DNA of 64,000 bases from Rhodeus uyekii (Eukaryota; Chordata; Actinopteri; Cypriniformes; Acheilognathidae): contig JAWRVZ010000102.1 of NCBI GenBank assembly GCA_037043235.1, forward strand, positions 1,445,501 to 1,509,500. The letters run 5' to 3'. A program made the position numbers and the translations under genes. The notes below the pieces were generated by a model that was not told where the DNA came from, made no database searches, and was given only the letters and a program-made list of their open reading frames with translations. Numbering within the stretch: position 1 is the first letter of the stretch; each line of letters opens with the position of its first letter. Positions 59,590-64,000 of the stretch are shown here, one piece after another.

Positions 59590-61042
59590 ATTCATGTAAT
59601 CCTTAGAACCAAAGGCATACCTAGCATTCTGCGTGAGTATCGGAGGACCCGTTGCCATGAATACGAACCAAACAGACTATAATTTACACAATGACCTGTT
59701 CTTCTCATATCTAGAGCCACAGATTCAATCAGTGCCAACACTGAAATGGTGCTTTCCAGGCCTGTGGGTGTTCAGTGGCTCAGCGATTGGGGTGTTGACT
59801 TCATGTAATGTTTCCATTGCGTTTCTTTTGGTCATTTGTATCTTTTTCTTCCACAGTTATTGTAATAAAAACAGACAGAATAAAGTTGGATCACCCTTGC
59901 CCTTCAGTTCTGACTCATAAACCCCATGAAACTTTGGCTTGAGCTGTTTACCTTGTGTCGTACACTCCAGCCTCTCCACAGCCTCAGTCAAGTCTCCTGG
60001 CTTTGGCTTGGCAGAGAGAAGTAATTCCTTAAGGAGTTCATGTTTCTTGTGGCTGATAGCTGGTGCAGGTCTCTCCTGACCTATATGTGCACATGGTGGT
60101 ATGTTCAGTCTTGGAAAAGTTTTCTAGTAAAAGCCATAGAGAGTCTTTTCTTGTTGGTCTTCTTTCTTGGCTGTCTTGATAAAGTCCAATATCGATCTTG
60201 TTGTTCATAGTGTGAATCTAATGGATTGTGGTTGCTTTGAGCGGCAGTAAAAGGGTATTATTGCTGTTTTTCCACCAGTATCTTGTTTCTGAGGGACCTA
60301 CAGCTTTGAGATTTGTCCAGATGGATGCTGTGCTAGGTTGGGTCGTTTATTTAGTTTTTTTTGCCCCGGAGAAAAACATTATTTGACCGGTTTTGCGATA
60401 TTGTCAAGAAAGGTGCTTTCAATTTAGGCCGGGATTACTGAGCACTCTAGGAAGAGAGCCAAGGGCTCAGTGATGCCCATCGCTTGAGTGGGTGAACAGA
60501 GGGTCAAGGTTTGTTGTGAGTATAAGCGTGTGATACTGTCGTCGATCCAGTCATAAAGAAGCAAATGCTTAGTCATGGAAGGCCAAAGTAGTCTTTTATT
60601 GAGAGTGTCATATTGTTCTGGTGCCAGTGACTATAATGTTACATTTGTTCTCAATAGAGCAAAGGAAATTGGGCACACAAAATCAAATATCTGTCACAAA
60701 TTCGGGTGTTTTCACAATTGGCATGTTTGGTTTAATTAAAATAAACTCCGGTGCGATCGCTCTGATAGTGCAGTTGAATAGTGCAGTGAATGTTGCCATA
60801 TGAATCTTGGTGTGCACCAAACAGACTACTGTTCTACTGAAATATGAACACCGCATTCACCAAAGACATCTAAATGAGCCAAAAACAGGACCTGGTAACA
60901 AGAGATGTGGTCCTAAAGACAGCATGGTCAAGCAATACATTGTTTTTCTTGTCACAGGAGCTTCATTGTCACATTACTCATTAAGGTTCAGGTTTAAAAA
61001 TTACAGTCCTAAACGCTAAGTGAACCAGGACTAAATGTAATA
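58406..61042. other. asap1 intron, no exon seen
   Basis: Besides the (GT)n run at 59521-59587 no element could be bounded. Open frames at 58874-59056, 59470-59920 and 60621-61019 have no domain and no conserved splice context. Confidence 0.4.
59521..59587. repeat. (GT)n microsatellite
   Basis: About 33 uninterrupted GT units in the asap1 intron, likely polymorphic. Confidence 0.95.
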
Positions 61043-62027
61043 CAGTAATACCTCGGTTTACGAGTTTAATTCGTTCCAAGAGCGAGCTCGTAACCCAAAA
61101 TGCTCATACACCAAAACAATTTTCCCCATAAGAATGCACTAAAAATCTATTGATTCGTTCCACACGACCATAAATGCCCATTTTAAATATTTTTTTTGGT
61201 TTTACACTTAGTTACAATTATAACCATTAAGATCTCATATAAATACTAATTAATAATTGACAATTAAACTCAAAAAATACTTGACAATTTATTGTAATTC
61301 ACTTCAGCTTTGAGCAGCGTCACTGCTGGCGTGAAGGAGACGGGAGGAGCGGGGAAAGCAAGGGAAAACGCAAAACCCGGATTCAAGTGCAAATGAGTGA
61401 ATTTATTATAATAGAACGAACGCGGGAGAGCCAAAGACAGCGCGGACATAACAGAGACAACGACTCGACAACACAAGAGTGGAGAGAAGTGAACTAAATA
61501 TGCAGATGATATGAGAATCAGGTGTGTCAGTGATCAGTGACCACGCCCCCCCCCCCCCCCACACACACACACAGGCAGAACTAGGAGACAATGAATTCAT
61601 GAACCGTGACAGTTACTGCTTTCTTTCTATATGCTGTACTGTACGTGTATATTTCACTACATGAACAATAGCGATCACAATTAATTAATGTTAACAACAT
61701 GAGGTAAAACTGCTGTAAATCACTTATAAAAGTATCACTGTGGTGAATGATGCAACCAAACAAAGCGACGCTGAGAGAATGATTGAGTTAAGCGATGATA
61801 GAGGTTGTAACCGCGTGACTGTTTTATGAGAGGCTGTTATTAGGATATTTCAAGTAAAAATGTGCGCGACCATGCTGAGCGTTAGGACTTTTCCACACAA
61901 AAATGCGTGTGGGTGAGGGAAAAAATTTCTCGCACTCCGATAAAATGCTCGTACACCGATTTGACTTTCCATGCTCGTACACCGATTTGCTCGTATACCA
62001 AGTCACTCGTAAACCGAGGTATTACTG
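61043..62027. mobile_element. Tigger/mariner-like non-autonomous element
   Basis: The ends CAGTAATACCTCGGTTTACG and CGTAAACCGAGGTATTACTG are perfect inverted repeats flanked by TA on both sides. Near the ends, short CTCGTA-type repeats (TGCTCGTACACCGATTTG) recur. No transposase frame is present. The middle is occupied by an LTR-like insertion at 61318-61611. Confidence 0.88.
61318..61611 (-). repeat. LTR-like insertion nested in the Tigger-like element
   Basis: Read on the minus strand it begins TGTCACGGTTCATGAATTC and ends near CAGTGACG. It contains CACACCTGATTCTCATATCA, TTATGTCCGCGCTGTC and an AATAAA (ATTATAATAAATTCAC) in the order usual for fish retrotransposon LTRs. A C-run and CA-run at 61539-61574 interrupt it. 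No clear target duplication was found. Confidence 0.5.
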
Positions 62028-62610
62028 TATTTTCTTTTTTGGTCCAGACTAAAAGAACCAAGATAACTATAACTTCTTGAACACAACCTTACTTGCCTTC
62101 ACAGACATCCAGCCTCTCCTAGAAGTTCTGGGAGTCTCTTGCGTATTGTATTCAATACCACAAATTAGTTGTTGCAGGATGGAATATCTGCCTTCATGTT
62201 GTTCTGTATGACTTTCTTTCCTCGAGCAGGTGATTGTTTTAAGAATATCTTGTTCACTCTTTCTTCTTTTTTTACAATATAAGTTAGGCTATATCAGACT
62301 ACTTTTAAATGATCATTTTAAAGAAATCAAATGTATTACACAGCTGAAAGTTATTTAAGGTGGCTCAAACTCAAGGCCGAGAGATTATCCAGATTATAAT
62401 GGAGATGTCACCTGCTGAGCTTTATCTTCTCTGCAGTGCTCAAATTCACTGTTCTGTTAGCTGTCATGACTAATAGCCTACAAGACCATTTGAGCATGTG
62501 GTTAGATTGTTGTAATTAGTTGTAATGATATTGCCCTCTTGATCATTCCTCAGAAGATTGATGCTTCATGCTTACAAGGTAATGGAATTAGCTGGATATT
62601 CTTTATATAG
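62028..62610. other. asap1 intron, nothing recognised
   Basis: No exon or bounded repeat was identified. Confidence 0.35.
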
Positions 62611-62613
62611 CCA

Positions 62614-62658
62614 GTATGTATGTATGTATGTATGTATGTATGTATGTATGTATGAACA

Positions 62659-62694
<36 letters not shown>

Positions 62695-62727
62695 ATACAC
62701 ACATACATACATACATACATACATTAT
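62614..62727. repeat. Compound microsatellite with complementary arms
   Basis: A (TATG)n run on the left, a (GT)n run in the middle and an (ACAT)n run on the right. The outer runs are reverse complements, so the whole can fold on itself. The open frames on both strands across it are repeats, not genes. Confidence 0.9.
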
Positions 62728-62761
62728 GTACATAGACACACACACATTCATAAATAAACAC

Positions 62762-63128
62762 AGTACCATTCAAATGTTTGGGGTCAGTATTATTTTTTTC
62801 TTAAATTATTATATTCATTATAAATTCATCAAAAGTAACAGTAAAGCCATTCTTAAATATTTCTTCTTAAATACTAAAAATATTCTTTTGAAATGCTGTT
62901 CTCATTATAGAAATGTTTCCACATATATATTAAGCAGTACAACTGTTTTCAACATTGATAAGAATAAGAAATATTTCTTGAGCATCAATTCATCTTATTA
63001 GAATTATTTCTGAAGTATCATGTCACACTAAAGACTAGAGTAATGATGCTGAAAATTCAGCTTTGCCATCACATTAATAAGTTATGTTTTAAAATATATT
63101 TAAATGAAAAACCTTTTTTTAAAAGTTC
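62762..63128. repeat. 'TTTGGGGTCAGTAAG' family element
   Basis: The left end ATTCAAATGTTTGGGGTCAG and the interior ACTGTTTTCAACATTGATAA, TTCTTGAGCATCAA and TTCTGAAGTATCATGTCACA define the family. The inverted far end is poorly preserved. Confidence 0.7.
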
Positions 63129-64000
63129 GTTTTTACAAACAAGCTTGTAAACACTTGTTTTTCATTAGAAAGTTACCCTTTCCATTAGATGTGTTCCTTT
63201 AAATTCTGGTGTATACAGGATGAAGTAATAAAGGAAATGACCAGGGATAAAAAAATAAATAAAAGAAAGCTCTGAAGAGTCTCGACCTGACGAGTCCGTT
63301 TCTCCCTGGCAGTTGGCAGTCCAATTTTGGTGTACCAATGTCCAAACATAGCTACAAGAAAATGAGAGAATGGCCACAGAGGGAAATCGTTTCTCACAGA
63401 ACTACTACTTTCATCACCACAGGTTCTTTATCAGGGTGCCGCAGCTGTCCAAATGCTCATTATTTCTTTGCCTCAGCATGCCTTGTGTTCACTGTAGGAG
63501 GAGGTACATGAACACAATGAGTGGTTTATAGAAACACAACTTATCTAATTTAACTAAACGTATAGCAGGACATCAGTCTATGGACTGGATTCGAAATGAG
63601 AAGTTTTCCCTGTAATTCACATCTTATCTTATTTTCATCTGGTTAAATTTAGCTAACATTATATCAAGAAAAATGCTGAGTCTTCAACATGGGGTCCACT
63701 ATGGTCTTCTGATGTGAGTCATTTTTGTTAAATATACAAATAAATATACTCTAACTTTGTAATATTATTTTTTTTACTTTTTTTTTTCTTATGCTCACCA
63801 AGGTTGCATTTATTTGATCAAAAACACATAAGAGATACACTGGTTGACAGGCCAGGGACCGGAATCAAACAATTTTCCGGTCAGTCTCACGTCTTTCCGA
63901 TTCCTAGCTGGTCCGTTTTGGTGCCAGTGGCACAGGTAATAATGCCAGCTGCATATTGTTGCCCTTCTCTCTGACTGCAAAGTTACACACACTCGCCTCC
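63129..64000. other. asap1 intron, right edge; repeat fragment at 63780-63835
   Basis: TTATGCTCACCAAGGTTGCA and TTTATTTGATCAAAAACACA at about 63790-63830 are a fragment of the 'TTTGGGGTCAGTAAG' family. No exon was seen before the window ends. Confidence 0.45.

Noticed and set aside
62558..63001. Open frame of 147 codons, the second longest in the window
   Set aside because: It is made of microsatellite and a miniature DNA element, and a similar frame is open on the other strand.
1..64000. CRISPR arrays, operons, phage or viral gene clusters
   Set aside because: No regularly spaced repeats, no long intronless genes and no viral protein motifs; the gene structures are those of a vertebrate nuclear genome.

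Overview
The window looks like nuclear DNA of a teleost fish, most likely a cyprinid. It is AT-rich and intron-rich, with GT-AG splicing, fish-like protein sequences, a HAmo-like tRNA-derived SINE, a 5S-derived SINE, Tc1 relics and several miniature transposon families that I associate with carp-like fishes. No bacterial or viral gene, CRISPR array or functional RNA gene was seen.

Three protein genes lie in a row on the + strand. (1) slc4a2, the AE2 anion exchanger, is complete: 22 coding exons from 12212 to 30117 give a predicted 1232-residue protein. Noncoding exons probably lie upstream (candidates ending at 5706 and 8614, plus 12113-12211). (2) A UBF-type gene (ubtf/ubtfl), the RNA polymerase I architectural factor, has 18 coding exons from 37890 to 47820 and a predicted 712 residues. 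It has HMG boxes 1, 2, 3, 5 and 6 but no counterpart of mammalian box 4. Its promoter probably lies in the CpG-rich stretch at about 33.4-36.0 kb. (3) The 5' end of asap1 (an Arf-GAP with BAR, PH, ankyrin and SH3 domains) is present: two coding exons (49816-49874 and 51154-51280), followed by an intron that runs off the right edge.

Layout: 1-5.4 kb is intergenic with a Tc1 relic, an LTR-like segment, a SINE and a MITE. 5.4-12.1 kb is the putative promoter and 5' UTR zone of slc4a2. 12.2-30.1 kb is slc4a2, whose introns carry MITEs, SINEs and a 79-bp hAT element. 30.1-33.4 kb is 3' flank with a broken Tc1-type element. 33.4-37.9 kb is the CpG-rich promoter zone of ubtfl plus a hAT element. 37.9-48.4 kb is ubtfl with four Tc1-related remnants (one just 5' of the first coding exon). 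48.4-51.3 kb is the asap1 promoter and first exons. 51.3-64 kb is asap1 intron with nested DNA transposons.

The three genes act in unrelated processes: pH/bicarbonate transport, rDNA transcription and Arf-regulated adhesion/membrane traffic. What links them is ancestry. An SLC4 anion exchanger followed head-to-tail by a UBF gene is also the human SLC4A1-UBTF arrangement, so this pair probably descends from a pre-duplication vertebrate block. All exon boundaries were read by eye from GT/AG sites, reading-frame continuity and remembered family sequence; none was checked by alignment or transcript data.
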